This document shows, piece by piece, positions 52,607 through 62,047 of a DNA stretch of 64,000 nt. Position 1 is the stretch's first letter; each line of letters starts with the position of its first letter. Position numbers and translations under genes: made by a program. The notes beneath the pieces are model-generated. The model saw only the letters and a list, made by a program, of their open reading frames with translations. It was not told the DNA's origin and searched no databases. The DNA is from Micromonospora antibiotica (GTDB lineage: Bacteria; Actinomycetota; Actinomycetes; Mycobacteriales; Micromonosporaceae), in the NCBI RefSeq assembly GCF_017599305.1, contig NZ_JAGFWR010000001.1:434001-498000 (forward strand), read 5' to 3'.

Positions 52607-53857
52607 GTGCGCGTACTTCTTCTGGGCGGTGGCGGGCGGGAGCATGCGCTCGCGCTGGGGTTGGTCGAGGATCCGGCTGTGGAGGTCCTGTTCGCGGCGC
52701 CCGGTAACCCGGGGATCGCGGGTGTGGCGGAGCTGCGGCAGGTCGATGCCGTCGATCCCGTCGCGGTGGCCGAGTTGGCGGTGGAGGTCGGTGCCGACCT
52801 GGTGGTGATCGGGCCGGAGGCACCGCTTGTCGCCGGGGTGGCCGACGCGGTACGCGCCAAGGGCGTCCCCGTGTTCGGTCCGTCGGCCGAGGCGGCCCGG
52901 CTGGAGGGTTCCAAGACCTTCGCCAAGGAGATCATGACGGCGGCCGGGGTGCCGACCGCCCGCGCGTACACCTGCACGGATGCGGAGAGCGTCGGGCGGG
53001 CGCTGGACGAGTTCGGCACGCCGTACGTGGTGAAGAACGACGGGCTGGCCGCCGGCAAGGGCGTGGTGGTCACCGACGACCGGGACGTCGCGTTGCGGCA
53101 CGCGCAGGAGTGCGGCCGGGTGGTGATCGAGGAGTACCTGTCCGGGCCCGAGGTCTCCCTGTTCGTGGTGACCGACGGTGAGGCGGCCCTGCCGTTGTTG
53201 CCGGCGCAGGATTTCAAGCGGGTCGGCGACGGCGACGCCGGCCCGAACACCGGCGGCATGGGGGCGTACGCGCCGCTGCCGTGGGCACCGCCGGGCCTGG
53301 TCGACGAGGTGCTGGCCGACGTGGTCCACCCGACGCTTGCCGAGATGCGCCGCCGGGGCACCCCGTTCGCCGGCCTGCTCTATGTCGGGTTGGCGCTGAC
53401 CGCCGCCGGCCCCCGGGTGATCGAGTTCAACGCCCGCTTCGGTGACCCGGAGACCCAGGTGGTGCTGGCGTTGCTGCAGACCCCGCTCGGTGGGCTGCTG
53501 CACGCCGCCGCGACGGGCACGCTGGCCGCGCACCCGCCGCTGCGGTGGCGTGACGGTGCGGCCGTCACCGTGGTGGTGGCCGCCGAGGGTTACCCGGCGA
53601 CCCCGCGTACCGGTGACGTGATCACCGGTGCCGACCACCCGGGCGTCATCCACGCCGGCACCGCCCGCCGGGCCGCCGACGGCGCGTTGGTCTCCGCCGG
53701 CGGCCGGGTCCTCTGCGGTACGGCCACCGGCCCGGACCTGACCGCCGCCCGCGATGCCGCCTACGCCCTGGTACGCGGCATCGAGTTGGCCGGCTCGCAC
53801 CACCGCAACGACATCGCCGCCACCGCGATCGACGGCCGGATCACCGTCCCGGACTGA
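52607..53857 (+). CDS. purD: Phosphoribosylamine-glycine ligase
   Basis: The 416-residue protein starts VRVLLLGGGGREHALA and has the ATP-grasp fold: the central KNDGLAAGKGVVV motif (Lys and the flexible loop), TGGMGAYAP, and VIEFNARFGDPETQVVL near the C-terminal part. It forms glycinamide ribonucleotide from phosphoribosylamine, glycine and ATP. GTG 52607 is chosen as the first start, eight bases after a TAGGAT -10, and its product aligns with the family N-terminus. It may be regulated by the G-rich leader or its own promoter. purA lies 1.5 kb upstream, but between them is the AbiEi-like gene. Confidence 0.96.
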   Translation: MRVLLLGGGGREHALALGLVEDPAVEVLFAAPGNPGIAGVAELRQVDAVDPVAVAELAVEVGADLVVIGPEAPLVAGVADAVRAKGVPVFGPSAEAARLEGSKTFAKEIMTAAGVPTARAYTCTDAESVGRALDEFGTPYVVKNDGLAAGKGVVVTDDRDVALRHAQECGRVVIEEYLSGPEVSLFVVTDGEAALPLLPAQDFKRVGDGDAGPNTGGMGAYAPLPWAPPGLVDEVLADVVHPTLAEMRRRGTPFAGLLYVGLALTAAGPRVIEFNARFGDPETQVVLALLQTPLGGLLHAAATGTLAAHPPLRWRDGAAVTVVVAAEGYPATPRTGDVITGADHPGVIHAGTARRAADGALVSAGGRVLCGTATGPDLTAARDAAYALVRGIELAGSHHRNDIAATAIDGRITVPD

Positions 53858-54214
53858 TTTGCGGCCCGCGCGGTGGCCGGGGAGCCCGCCCGACGCTGAG
53901 CGCGGCGGATCGCTCCTGGGGCGGTGGTCGGCTCACCGCCCGACGCCAGACCGACGCCAGTGCGGCGACCAGTTCGCTGTCCCGGACCGACCGCCGCCAG
54001 TGAGGCGGCCCGGTCACCGTTGAGGGCGGCCCGTTCCCTGGCAGCGGCCGTCCCCGGACAGCAGCTGTTCCCGACCGGCGGCCGCCCCCTGGCAGCAGCT
54101 GTTCCCGACCGGCGGCCGTTCCCGAGCAGCGGTCGGTTCACCGTTGCGGCGAGGGGCCGTCGCCGGCGCAGCGGGCGGTCGCCGGGGCCACCGGGTTGTC
54201 CTGCGGGTCGGCCG
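53858..54214. other. Gene-poor convergent region with a 26-base direct repeat
   Basis: No ORF is convincing. CAGCAGCTGTTCCCGACCGG (with six more bases) occurs at 54059-54084 and again at 54093-54118, and fragments of GGCCGTTCCC recur through 54030-54150. It separates purD from a convergent serine hydrolase gene. Confidence 0.6.
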
Positions 54215-55405
54215 TCAGAGCAGGGACAGGGCGGCGGCGATGACCCGTTGGGCGGTGGCGCTGAGTTCCTCGCCCTTGGCGTCGGTGCTGGTGATCGAGT
54301 ATTCCACCCGGAAGCGGCCGTCCCGGGTGGAGGCGGTCCCGGCGAGGTAGCCGTACCGGGAGCCGGTCTTGATCCACAGGGTTTCGCCGTCGGGCAGCGG
54401 GAACGCGGTGAGCCCGGCGCTGTAGCGGGCCGGCCCACCGCTCACGTCCGGCACGCCGGGCAGGGTGAACATCGTGCTGAGCTGGGCCGCCGGCACCACC
54501 CGACCGGCGAAGAGCGCGGTGAGGAAGGTGTCCAGGTCGGTGAGACTGGAGATGATGTTGCCGGCGGCCGGGGTGAAGGTCTGGCTCCAGGTGGTCACGT
54601 CCACCAGTTCCGTCCGGCCGTCCCGGTCGACTGCCTGGTAGCCGTGGGCGTGTGGGCCCCGGATGCGGAGGGCGTCGCCCGGTGCGTAGGTGTCGCGCAG
54701 GCCGAGCGGTCGGGCGATGCGCCGGTCCAGTTCCGTCGCGTACGGGTGGCCGGTGACCTTCTCGATGAGCAGCCCGGCGACGATGTAGCCCATGTTGGTG
54801 TAGTGCTGCCTCGTGCCGGGGTCGAACTCGCGGGGGTTGTCGAGGCCGAGCCGGACCAGCTGTTGCGGGGTCCACCTGTCGTACCGGTGGGCGAGTTGCC
54901 ACTCGATGTCGTCCGGCACGCTGGGGCTGGGTAGGCCGCTGGTGTGGTCGAGCAGCTGCCGGACGCTGACCGTCGGGTAGTCGGCGGGGAGCAGCCCCGG
55001 CAGGAGCCGCTGCACCGACGCGTCGAGGTCGAGCCGGCGTTCGGCCACGAGTTGCAGCACCATGGCCGCGGTGAAGGTCTTGGTGACGCTGCCGACCCGG
55101 AACCGGGCGTGTGGCGGTGCGGGGTGCTGGCTGCGCAGGTCCCGTACGCCGGTGGTGCCGGTCCAGCAGCCGTCCGGCGTGGTGATCCTGACCTGGGCGC
55201 TGGTGGCGTCGGCGTCGGGCAGCCCGGCTATCGCCTGCCGGACGGGGGTCGGGTCGAGGGTGCCGGGCCGGCAGCCCGGAGCTGCGCGCCGGTCACCGAC
55301 GGTGGAGGTGGGAGCGGCGAAGGCGAGCGTCCCGGGTGCCGTGACGCCGAGCAGGGCGCCGAGCGTGGTGGCGACGAGGACCGTACGCCGATTCATGATC
55401 TTCAT
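54215..55405 (-). CDS. Secreted serine hydrolase (class C beta-lactamase-like / D-Ala-D-Ala carboxypeptidase-like)
   Basis: This is a 396-residue protein with a signal peptide (MNRRTVLVATTLGALLGVTA then AFA). The active-site SVTK (SxxK) follows FRVGS, and HYTNMGYIVAGLLIEK has the YxN motif. DHTSGLP and a GDALRIRG-like linker follow; the third motif could be KTGSRYGY (KTG). Together these define the DD-peptidase/beta-lactamase fold, with either cell-wall or drug hydrolysis as its role. ATG 55405 or ATG 55396 starts (MKIMNRR); the outer is chosen. The gene is divergent to nothing nearby and ends at a convergent boundary. Confidence 0.88.
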   Translation of the reverse strand: MKIMNRRTVLVATTLGALLGVTAPGTLAFAAPTSTVGDRRAAPGCRPGTLDPTPVRQAIAGLPDADATSAQVRITTPDGCWTGTTGVRDLRSQHPAPPHARFRVGSVTKTFTAAMVLQLVAERRLDLDASVQRLLPGLLPADYPTVSVRQLLDHTSGLPSPSVPDDIEWQLAHRYDRWTPQQLVRLGLDNPREFDPGTRQHYTNMGYIVAGLLIEKVTGHPYATELDRRIARPLGLRDTYAPGDALRIRGPHAHGYQAVDRDGRTELVDVTTWSQTFTPAAGNIISSLTDLDTFLTALFAGRVVPAAQLSTMFTLPGVPDVSGGPARYSAGLTAFPLPDGETLWIKTGSRYGYLAGTASTRDGRFRVEYSITSTDAKGEELSATAQRVIAAALSLL

Positions 55406-55602
55406 GGTGTCGAGCCTGCCGGTCACGGGGAGCGACGGCATCGGGGACAGCCCCCCACGGCACCCGGATCGTCGGCTCGGGGAGACCACCCCGGGGCCGA
55501 CGGCCCGCCGAGCGTCCACCGTGCCCGTGCCCGCGCCCGGACCCGCCCGGCACCCAGGTCGACCCTGCCCGCAGACCGTCGCCCGACGAGGTCAGGGACA
55601 GG

Positions 55603-57168
55603 TCAGCCGTAGTAGCGGCGGAGTTCCCGGGTGAGCACCTTGCCGGTGGCGTTGCGCGGCAGGTACTTCACGAAGATCACATCCCGGGGTACGGAGAACC
55701 GGGCCAGGTAGTGCCGGACGTACTCGCGTACCGCCTCGGGGTCGAGGGTCTCGCCGGGGTGCAGGGCGAGGAACGCGGCGAGCCGTTGCCCGTACTCCGG
55801 ATCGGGTACGCCGAGCACGGCGGCCTCGCGGACCTGCGGTAGCCGGGCGAGCAGGTCCTCCAACTCGGACGGGAACACGTTCTCCCCACCGGAGACGATC
55901 ATGTCGTCGGCCCGGCCGTCGACGAAGACCAGCCCGTCGGCGTTGACCCGGCCGAGGTCGCCGGTGTCGAGCAGCCCGTCGTGGATCTCCCGGCGGGCCC
56001 CCGAGGTGTAGCCCTCGAACAGCATCTCGTTGCCGACGAAGATCCGGCCGACCCGCCCGGCCGGCACCGGCTTCCCGTCGTCGCCGAGGAGTTCCAGTCG
56101 GGTGCCGTGCGGGGGGCGACCGGCGGTGGTGGGTGCCTGGCGCAGCTCGGCGGGGCCGGCGATGGCGGCCCAGGAGACCTCCGTCGAGCCGTACAGGTTG
56201 TAGAGGACGTCGCCGTAGGTGTCCATGAACCGGGTGGTGAGGTTGCCGGGCAGCGCCGAGCCGCTGACCGCGACCACCTTCAGCGCCGGCCGGGGCTCCG
56301 GTGGCGGCACGTCGAGCAGGCGTTGCAGCATCACCGGTACGGCGAACAGCGCCTGGCACCGGTGGGTCACGAGCGCGTCCAGCGTGGCGGCCGGGTCGAA
56401 CCGGCGGTGCAGCACGATGGTGGCGCGCAGCGCGAAGGCGACCTGGAGTGCCGCGTACCCCCAGGTGTGGAAGATCGGGGCGGCGACCAGCACGGTGTCG
56501 TGGGTGTGCAGCGGGATGCGGTCGATGATGGACACCAGCGGGCCGAAGCCGGTCGGGACGGGCCGGCGGGCGCCCTTGGGTGTGCCGGTGGTGCCGGAGG
56601 TCAGCACGATGGTCCGGCCGTCGTGGGCGGGCGGGGTGAGCCGGTCGGCGGGGAGCGCGGCGGCGATCAGGGCGTCGAGGCCGGCTTCGTCGACCCGGTG
56701 CACCTCGGCGGGGACGCCGAGGACCCGTTCGGCGAACTCGGTGTCGTGCACCAGCAGCCGCAGCCGTTGCTCGTCGGCGACGGTGGCGAGTTGCGCGGCG
56801 GACAGTCCGCTGTTGACCAGCACCGCGTCGGCGCCGAGCAGGGTGGCCGCGACGATGCCCTCGATGAGCCCGTGGTGGTTGCGGCACAGCAATCCGACCC
56901 GGTCCCCGGCCTGTACGCCGAGCACGCTGCGCATCGACCGGGCCAGTCGTTCGGCCCGGTCGAGCAGTTCCCGGTAGGTGAGTTCGTGGCCGTGCTCGTC
57001 GACGACGGCGACCCGGCCCGGGTCGCGGGCGGCGGCCTGCCGCAGTTCGCCGGCCATGCCCCAGCCCCACTGGCGCAGTGCGGCGAGTTGTGAGGCGACC
57101 CGGACGGGGTGCCCGGGGGTGAGCAGTCCCCGCCTGGTCAGTGTGGCCACGATGAACGGCAGGTCCAT
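55603..57168 (-). CDS. AMP-binding acyl-CoA synthetase
   Basis: The 521-residue ANL-family enzyme has VLTSGTTGTPKGARR (AMP-binding loop), NLYGSTEVSWA (A5), LLDTGDLGRVNADG (A7), and the C-terminal catalytic Lys in NATGKVLTREL. It activates a carboxylic acid to an adenylate and then a CoA thioester. It is upstream of acyl-CoA dehydrogenase and SCP2-type genes on the same strand, suggesting fatty-acid or sterol side-chain breakdown. GAAGGAGGT lies seven bases before ATG 57168, which fixes the start. Confidence 0.9.
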   Translation of the reverse strand: MDLPFIVATLTRRGLLTPGHPVRVASQLAALRQWGWGMAGELRQAAARDPGRVAVVDEHGHELTYRELLDRAERLARSMRSVLGVQAGDRVGLLCRNHHGLIEGIVAATLLGADAVLVNSGLSAAQLATVADEQRLRLLVHDTEFAERVLGVPAEVHRVDEAGLDALIAAALPADRLTPPAHDGRTIVLTSGTTGTPKGARRPVPTGFGPLVSIIDRIPLHTHDTVLVAAPIFHTWGYAALQVAFALRATIVLHRRFDPAATLDALVTHRCQALFAVPVMLQRLLDVPPPEPRPALKVVAVSGSALPGNLTTRFMDTYGDVLYNLYGSTEVSWAAIAGPAELRQAPTTAGRPPHGTRLELLGDDGKPVPAGRVGRIFVGNEMLFEGYTSGARREIHDGLLDTGDLGRVNADGLVFVDGRADDMIVSGGENVFPSELEDLLARLPQVREAAVLGVPDPEYGQRLAAFLALHPGETLDPEAVREYVRHYLARFSVPRDVIFVKYLPRNATGKVLTRELRRYYG

Positions 57169-57317
57169 CCGGCGACCTCCTTCGGGGTACGACGTGGGGC
57201 CGGCCGGGGCCCTCACCAGGGATTCCTTTCCGATCATGCGTCGTCGCCGGCCGACCGCCCAGTCGACGTCGCCCGTGGTGGACGGGCGGTGACGGGGCGG
57301 TCGACCGGTGGCGACGG

Positions 57318-58532
57318 TCAGCGGATCTGGACGCCGGAGATGGCGCGGGAGATGACCAGCCGTTGGATCTCGGAGGTGCCCTCGAAGATGGTGTAGATCT
57401 TGGCGTCCCGGTACCAGCGTTCGACCGGGTGGTCGCGCAGGAAGCCGGCCCCGCCGAGGAGCTGCACGGCCCGGTCGGTCACCGAGACGGCCACCTCACC
57501 CGCCTTGAGTTTGGACATCGAGCCTTCGCCGGCGGTGAACGGCCGGTTGTTGCGGCCCATCCAGGAGGCCCGCCAGACCAGCAGCCGGGCGGCGTCGATC
57601 TCCATCTTCATGTCGGCCAGGGCGAACGCGACGGCCTGGTTGGCGATGATCGGCCGGCCGAACTGGACCCGGTCCTTGGCGTAGTCGAGGGCGTACTCGT
57701 AGGCGGCGCGGGCGACGCCGAGCGCCTGCGCGCCGACGGTCGGCCGGGACAGCTCGAAGGTGCGCATCGCGGCCTGGCCGCTGGACCGCTGGCCGGACCG
57801 GGCCCGCGCCAGCCGCTCGTCCAGCGCGTCCTTCCCGCCGAGCAGGCAGCGCCCCGGCACCCGGACGTCGTCGAGGAAGACGTCGGCGGTGTGCGAGGCG
57901 CGTAGGCCCAGTTTCTTGAGCTTGCGGGTCGCGTGCAGCCCGGCCGTCCCCGGCGGTACGACGAACGCGGCCTGCCCACGGGAGCCCAGCTCGGGGTCGA
58001 CGGAGGCGGTGACCACGTGCACCCCGGCGATCCCGCCGTTGGTGGCGTACGCCTTCTGCCCGGTCAGCACCCACTCGTCGGTGGCCTCGTCGTAGACGGC
58101 TCTGCTGCGCATGGCGGAGACGTCGGAGCCGGCCTCCGGTTCGGTGGTGCAGAACGCGGCGACGGCGGGGGCGTCGACGGTGCCGAAACACTGCGGCACC
58201 CATTCGACCATCTGGTCGGGGGTGCCGGTGCCGTAGATGGCGGCGACGGCGAGTGAGCTGCCGAAGATGCTCAGCCCGATGCCGGCGTCGCCCCAGAAGA
58301 GTTCCTCACTGGCGATCGGCAGGGACAGCCCGGTGGGGTCGGCCCAGCAGGTGGCGAGGAACTCGAAGCCGTACAGGCCGATCTTCGCCGCCTCCTGGAT
58401 GATCGGCCAGGGGGTCTCCTCCCGGGCGTCCCACTCGGCGGCGGCCGGGCGCACGACCTCGGCGGCGAAGCCGTGCACCCAGTCCCGCAGATCCCGCTGT
58501 TCCTCGTTCAGGTCGAGCGAGAACTCGGTCAT
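57318..58532 (-). CDS. Acyl-CoA dehydrogenase
   Basis: The 404-residue protein has the ACAD fold with EEQRDLRDWVHGFAAEVVRP at the start, FCTTEPEAGSDVSAM (flavin and substrate segment), GARIS-like helices and YTIFEGTSEIQRLVISRAISG near the end with the usual catalytic Glu of the YxGTxEIQR element. It introduces a double bond into an acyl-CoA with FAD. Two bases separate it from the upstream SCP2 gene, so both are in one operon; the synthetase gene lies 149 bases farther on the same strand. Substrate is unknown, likely medium- or branched-chain. Confidence 0.92.
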   Translation of the reverse strand: MTEFSLDLNEEQRDLRDWVHGFAAEVVRPAAAEWDAREETPWPIIQEAAKIGLYGFEFLATCWADPTGLSLPIASEELFWGDAGIGLSIFGSSLAVAAIYGTGTPDQMVEWVPQCFGTVDAPAVAAFCTTEPEAGSDVSAMRSRAVYDEATDEWVLTGQKAYATNGGIAGVHVVTASVDPELGSRGQAAFVVPPGTAGLHATRKLKKLGLRASHTADVFLDDVRVPGRCLLGGKDALDERLARARSGQRSSGQAAMRTFELSRPTVGAQALGVARAAYEYALDYAKDRVQFGRPIIANQAVAFALADMKMEIDAARLLVWRASWMGRNNRPFTAGEGSMSKLKAGEVAVSVTDRAVQLLGGAGFLRDHPVERWYRDAKIYTIFEGTSEIQRLVISRAISGVQIR

Positions 58533-58534
58533 CG

Positions 58535-58987
58535 TCAGGCCTTGGGGATGTCGAACAGGTTGGCGATGTTGGCGGCCAGGCCCAGGTCGCCCTTGGCCTT
58601 CAGCTTGCCGGTCATGAACATCATCACCGGGTTGGCCCCACCGGAGACGATCCTCAGGAACTCGACCGGGCCCATGGTGAGGGCGAGCTTGGGGTCGTGC
58701 TGCGGCGGCTCGTTGACGGTGCAGGTGCCGTCGGCGATGACGATCTCGTAGGTGTCGGTGCCACCGTCGGGCCGGCCGGTGATGTTCCAGTGGATGACGG
58801 CGCTGGTGGTGCCGGCGCGGTCGGCGCGGAAAATCTGCGGCATCCGACCGAAGACCTCGCTGAGCACCTTGCCGCGCAGGTCGCCGGACATCACCTCGGC
58901 GATCTTGTCGTCCGGGGTGGACTTGACCAGCTGGGCGAACTCCTTGGGGCCGAAGTTGGCGAAGTTGGCCGGGTCGAAGTCAGTCAT
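58535..58987 (-). CDS. SCP2 sterol-carrier-like lipid-binding protein
   Basis: The 150-residue single-domain SCP2-type protein has VIHWNITGRPDGGTDTYEIVIADGTCTV, DPKLALTMGPVEFLRIVSGG and MMFMTGKLKAKGDLGLAANIANLF. The hydrophobic pocket of this fold binds lipids or acyl-CoA. It is first gene of the acyl-CoA operon and divergent from the TetR regulator, whose operator-like repeat lies between. The ATG at 58987 follows GGTGCCAC-type spacing and an AGAGGTG ribosome site. Confidence 0.9.
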   Translation of the reverse strand: MTDFDPANFANFGPKEFAQLVKSTPDDKIAEVMSGDLRGKVLSEVFGRMPQIFRADRAGTTSAVIHWNITGRPDGGTDTYEIVIADGTCTVNEPPQHDPKLALTMGPVEFLRIVSGGANPVMMFMTGKLKAKGDLGLAANIANLFDIPKA

Positions 58988-59018
58988 GGGAGTGGCACCT
59001 CTCGGGGCGGACGATTTT

Positions 59019-59036
59019 GGTTACTCAAGCGTAACC
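59019..59036. promoter_or_regulatory. TetR operator-like inverted repeat
   Basis: GGTTAC (59019-59024), spacer TCAAGC, GTAACC (59031-59036) is a perfect short palindrome between the SCP2 gene and the TetR gene, 29 bases before the TetR start. It fits a site for repression of both genes. Confidence 0.6.
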
Positions 59037-59051
59037 TTACGCACGAGTAGG

Positions 59052-59064
59052 TATGCTCGCAAGA
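59052..59064 (+). promoter_or_regulatory. Leaderless promoter -10 of the TetR gene
   Basis: TATGCT (59052-59057) is followed by seven bases and GTG 59065. It overlaps an alternative ATG start at 59053. Confidence 0.45.
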
Positions 59065-59703
59065 GTGTCCAGCACACCCAGCTTCAAGCGCCTCCCCCGG
59101 GCCGTACGCGAGCAGCAGATGCTCGACGCGGCCGTCAAGGTCTTCTCCCGACGCGGCTTCCACGCCGCCAGCATGGACGAGATCGCCGAGGACGCGGGCA
59201 TCTCCAAGCCGATGGTCTACGCCTACCTCGGCACCAAGGAGGAGCTGTTCATCGCCTGCCTGCACCGGGAGACCGCCCGGATGATGCTGGCCATCGCGGG
59301 GGCCGCCGCCCCCGACCTCCCGCCCGACCAGCGGCTCTGGCGTGGGCTGCGGGCCTTCTTCGGCTTCGTCGGGGCGCACCGCGACGGCTGGGCGGTGCTC
59401 TACCGGCAGGCCCGGGGCTCCCAACCGTTCGCCACCGAACTGGCCGCGATGCGCGCCCGGCTGGTCGAGGTGGTCGCCGGGATGCTCGACCACGCGCTGC
59501 GCGCCCGGGGCCGGGAGGTCGCCGCCACCGAGCTGGAGGTCGTCGCGTACGCCCTGGTCGGCGCGAGCGAGTCGCTTGCCGACTGGCTGGCCGACCACCC
59601 CGAGGCCGAGCCGGAGAAGACCGCCACCCGGATGATGAACGTCGCCTGGCTCGGTGCGGCCCAACTCCTCGACGGCGTCACCTGGCGGCCCCCGACGGAC
59701 TGA
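59065..59703 (+). CDS. TetR-family repressor
   Basis: This is a 212-residue protein. The N-terminal helix-turn-helix is REQQMLDAAVKVFSRRGFHAASMDEIAEDAGISKPMVYAYLGTKEELF, typical of TetR. The C-terminal domain has the DGWAVLYRQARGSQPFATEL segment and helices for ligand binding and dimerisation. It probably senses an acyl-CoA or lipid and represses the divergent acyl-CoA genes. GTG 59065 sits seven bases after TATGCT (leaderless signature); ATG 59053 would add four residues. A hairpin of duplicated sequence lies before DedA. Confidence 0.88.
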   Translation: MSSTPSFKRLPRAVREQQMLDAAVKVFSRRGFHAASMDEIAEDAGISKPMVYAYLGTKEELFIACLHRETARMMLAIAGAAAPDLPPDQRLWRGLRAFFGFVGAHRDGWAVLYRQARGSQPFATELAAMRARLVEVVAGMLDHALRARGREVAATELEVVAYALVGASESLADWLADHPEAEPEKTATRMMNVAWLGAAQLLDGVTWRPPTD

Positions 59704-59837
59704 GCAGTCCCGGCGACCACTGTGCGCAGGCCCGGTCGATGGTCGCCGGACCAGCCGTGCCCGCCGGGCCGACCTCGCCGCCAGCCCTGCTCACGCCCGC
59801 CGGGCCGACCGCCTCCGGCGTGCCGCCGCAGCGGTGG

Positions 59838-60452
59838 TCAGCGGCCTGCGGCGGCGCGGCGACGGGCCCGGTGGCGCAGCCAGCGGGCCAGCTCCACCAG
59901 CCCGGTGGCGGCCAGCGAGAGACCGATGCCGACGAGCAGTCCCCGGACCGGGTCCCGCTCGAACGCCAACCCACCGAAGTAGCCGAGCAGGCCGCAGTAC
60001 CCGCTCCAGACCAGCGCGGCGACGGCGTCGAAAAGCAGGAAGCGGGGGAGCGGATACCGGACGGCCCCCATGGTGAGCGTGACGGCGGTCCGGCCGCCCG
60101 GGACGAAACGGGAGGTGGTGAGGATCGAGCCGCCCCGCCGGTCCACCGCCCGGCGGGCCCAGTCCGAGCCGGCCCGTCGCCGGCTGCCGTCGGGCGAGCA
60201 GGCCAGCCGGCCTGCCCCGCCCCGGCCGATGCCGTACGAGACGTGGTCGCCGACGAGCGCGCCGAACGCCGCCGCCGTGATCACGGCGGCCAGGTTCGGC
60301 TCGCCGCTGGCGGCGAAGACCCCGGCGGTGATCACCACGGTCTCGCTGGGTACCACCGGGAGGAACGCGTCGACCGCGGTCACCACGATGATCACCAGGT
60401 ACACCCAGGGTGAGGTGACGGTGTGGTGGAGCAGGTCGAGCACCGACTGCAT
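59838..60452 (-). CDS. DedA-family membrane protein
   Basis: The 204-residue protein has several membrane helices and the DedA segments LPVVPSETVVITAGVFAASG, FGALVGDHVSYGIGRGGAG and TTSRFVPGGRTAVTLTMGAVRYPLPRFLLFDAVAALVW. The conserved Arg in SRFVPGGR matches the functional motif. It may move undecaprenyl or other lipid phosphates across the membrane. Unlike the DedA protein at 31672, it has no His-rich tail. It is convergent with the TetR gene and divergent from the sensor kinase. Confidence 0.88.
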   Translation of the reverse strand: MQSVLDLLHHTVTSPWVYLVIIVVTAVDAFLPVVPSETVVITAGVFAASGEPNLAAVITAAAFGALVGDHVSYGIGRGGAGRLACSPDGSRRRAGSDWARRAVDRRGGSILTTSRFVPGGRTAVTLTMGAVRYPLPRFLLFDAVAALVWSGYCGLLGYFGGLAFERDPVRGLLVGIGLSLAATGLVELARWLRHRARRRAAAGR

Positions 60453-60760
60453 GCCCTCATGCTCGACGCTGGGCCACCGCCCCGGGGCCGAGTCGCCGGA
60501 TCAGGCGCACCGACCGGATCAGGGCCGCCGAACCGGGTCCACCGGCCCGGGGCCGGGCGGGCCGGATCAACGGCTCTTCACGGTCGAGGATCATGGGAGG
60601 TTCTCCTGCGAGGATGAGCGGGTGATCGTGCCGATGAGGCATTCGTCGATGGGATCAAGGCTCCGCGGGATCGACGGCCCAGGACACGGGTGCTGAGCCC
60701 CCATGGGGGGTGGATGAAACTCCACTGCACAACCCACGCCCGCCCGGCCAGGATCGAGAC
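60453..60760. other. 308-base gap before the two-component genes
   Basis: No gene is convincing. The 60585-60650 part is less GC-rich, and the palindrome CCCCATGGGG lies at about 60701-60710. The kinase promoter is probably here but no clear -35/-10 pair was found. Confidence 0.5.
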
Positions 60761-62047
60761 ATGAGTACAGGCATCACCCGCCCGGCCCCTTCCCGACGGG
60801 ATCGGATCGGGCTGCGATTCGTTCTGTTGGGGCAGTCGCTGATTTTGACGTTCGCCTCGGTTCTGGGCCTGGCCCTGTGCTGCCTGTGGATCACCGCGGT
60901 GCTGGTCGTCGGGGCCGGAATCGGGATTCCGGTGGCCCTGGCGCTGACCGTTCTGGTGCGCTGGCTGGCCGACCGGCACCGGGAGTGGGCGACGAACAGG
61001 CTCGGTGAACCGATCGCCCGCCCGTACCGACCGATCCCGGCCGGGAACTGGTGGACCCGGCTCTGGGCGATCCTGCGAGACCCGGCGAGCTGGCGGGACT
61101 GGCTCTGGTTGGGGATCAACTCCGTGATCAGCGCGTTCACCGTCGGGATGTCGTTTCTGCTCTTCCTCGGCGGCCTCTTCTACCTGATCTACCCGTTCCT
61201 GTTCTGGGTGACCCCACCCACGGTGTTCCGCACCCCCTTCGGCCCCCAGTTCGAGCTGCACAGCGTCCGGCAATCGTTGGTGATGCTGCCGCTCGGACCG
61301 ATCTTTTTCACGGTCTGGTACGGCAGCGCAGCCGGGCTGGCGAACCTGAACGCCCGGGTGATGCGTTCGCTGCTGGCCCCGACCGAGCAGGTGCAACTGC
61401 GTGCCCGAGTGGAGGAATTGACGTCGTCCCGGGCCGAGACCGTCGACACCCAGGCGAGTGAACTACGCCGGATCGAACGCGATCTGCACGATGGCGCGCA
61501 AGCCCGGCTCGCCTCGCTCGGGATGAGTCTCGGGCTGGCCGAGCAACTGCTGACCGATGATCCGCAGGCGGCTCGCCGGTTGCTGGCGGAGGCCCGCGAG
61601 TCGACGACCAGTGCCCTGGTCGAACTGCGTGACCTGGTTCGCGGCATTCACCCGCCGGTGCTGGCCGATCGCGGTCTGGACGGCGCACTGCAGGCGCTGG
61701 CCCTGGTCAACCCGGTGCCCACCTCGGTCGTGATACACCTATCCGGCCGGTTGCCGGCACCGGTCGAGTCGGCAGCCTATTTCGCGGTCGCCGAGGCCCT
61801 GACCAATGCGATCAAGCACGCCGAAGCGAACCGGATCCTGATCACGCTCGAGTGCGTCGAGGAGGCCGGCGGACTGTTGTCGATCCTCGTGTCGGACGAC
61901 GGGCGTGGCGGAGCAAGCATCGACGCCGGTACCGGTCTGCGAGGCGTCGCTCGTCGCCTGGCCGCCTTCGACGGCACTCTGGTCGTCGACAGCCCGCTCG
62001 GCGGCCCCACCGAAGTGAGGATGACGCTGCCATGCGAATTGTCATAG
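60761..62047 (+). CDS. NarL-type sensor histidine kinase
   Basis: The 428-residue protein has four or so N-terminal membrane segments with a sensor domain like the putative PF13796 type (about 20-195). A HisKA_3 dimerisation helix follows with ERDLHDGAQARLASLGMSL (His of LHDG). The ATPase region has FAVAEALTNAIKHAEA (N box) and SDDGRGGA (G1). It phosphorylates the response regulator just downstream. AGGATCGAGAC precedes ATG 60761. The last 16 bases overlap the response regulator start. Confidence 0.92.
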   Translation: MSTGITRPAPSRRDRIGLRFVLLGQSLILTFASVLGLALCCLWITAVLVVGAGIGIPVALALTVLVRWLADRHREWATNRLGEPIARPYRPIPAGNWWTRLWAILRDPASWRDWLWLGINSVISAFTVGMSFLLFLGGLFYLIYPFLFWVTPPTVFRTPFGPQFELHSVRQSLVMLPLGPIFFTVWYGSAAGLANLNARVMRSLLAPTEQVQLRARVEELTSSRAETVDTQASELRRIERDLHDGAQARLASLGMSLGLAEQLLTDDPQAARRLLAEARESTTSALVELRDLVRGIHPPVLADRGLDGALQALALVNPVPTSVVIHLSGRLPAPVESAAYFAVAEALTNAIKHAEANRILITLECVEEAGGLLSILVSDDGRGGASIDAGTGLRGVARRLAAFDGTLVVDSPLGGPTEVRMTLPCELS

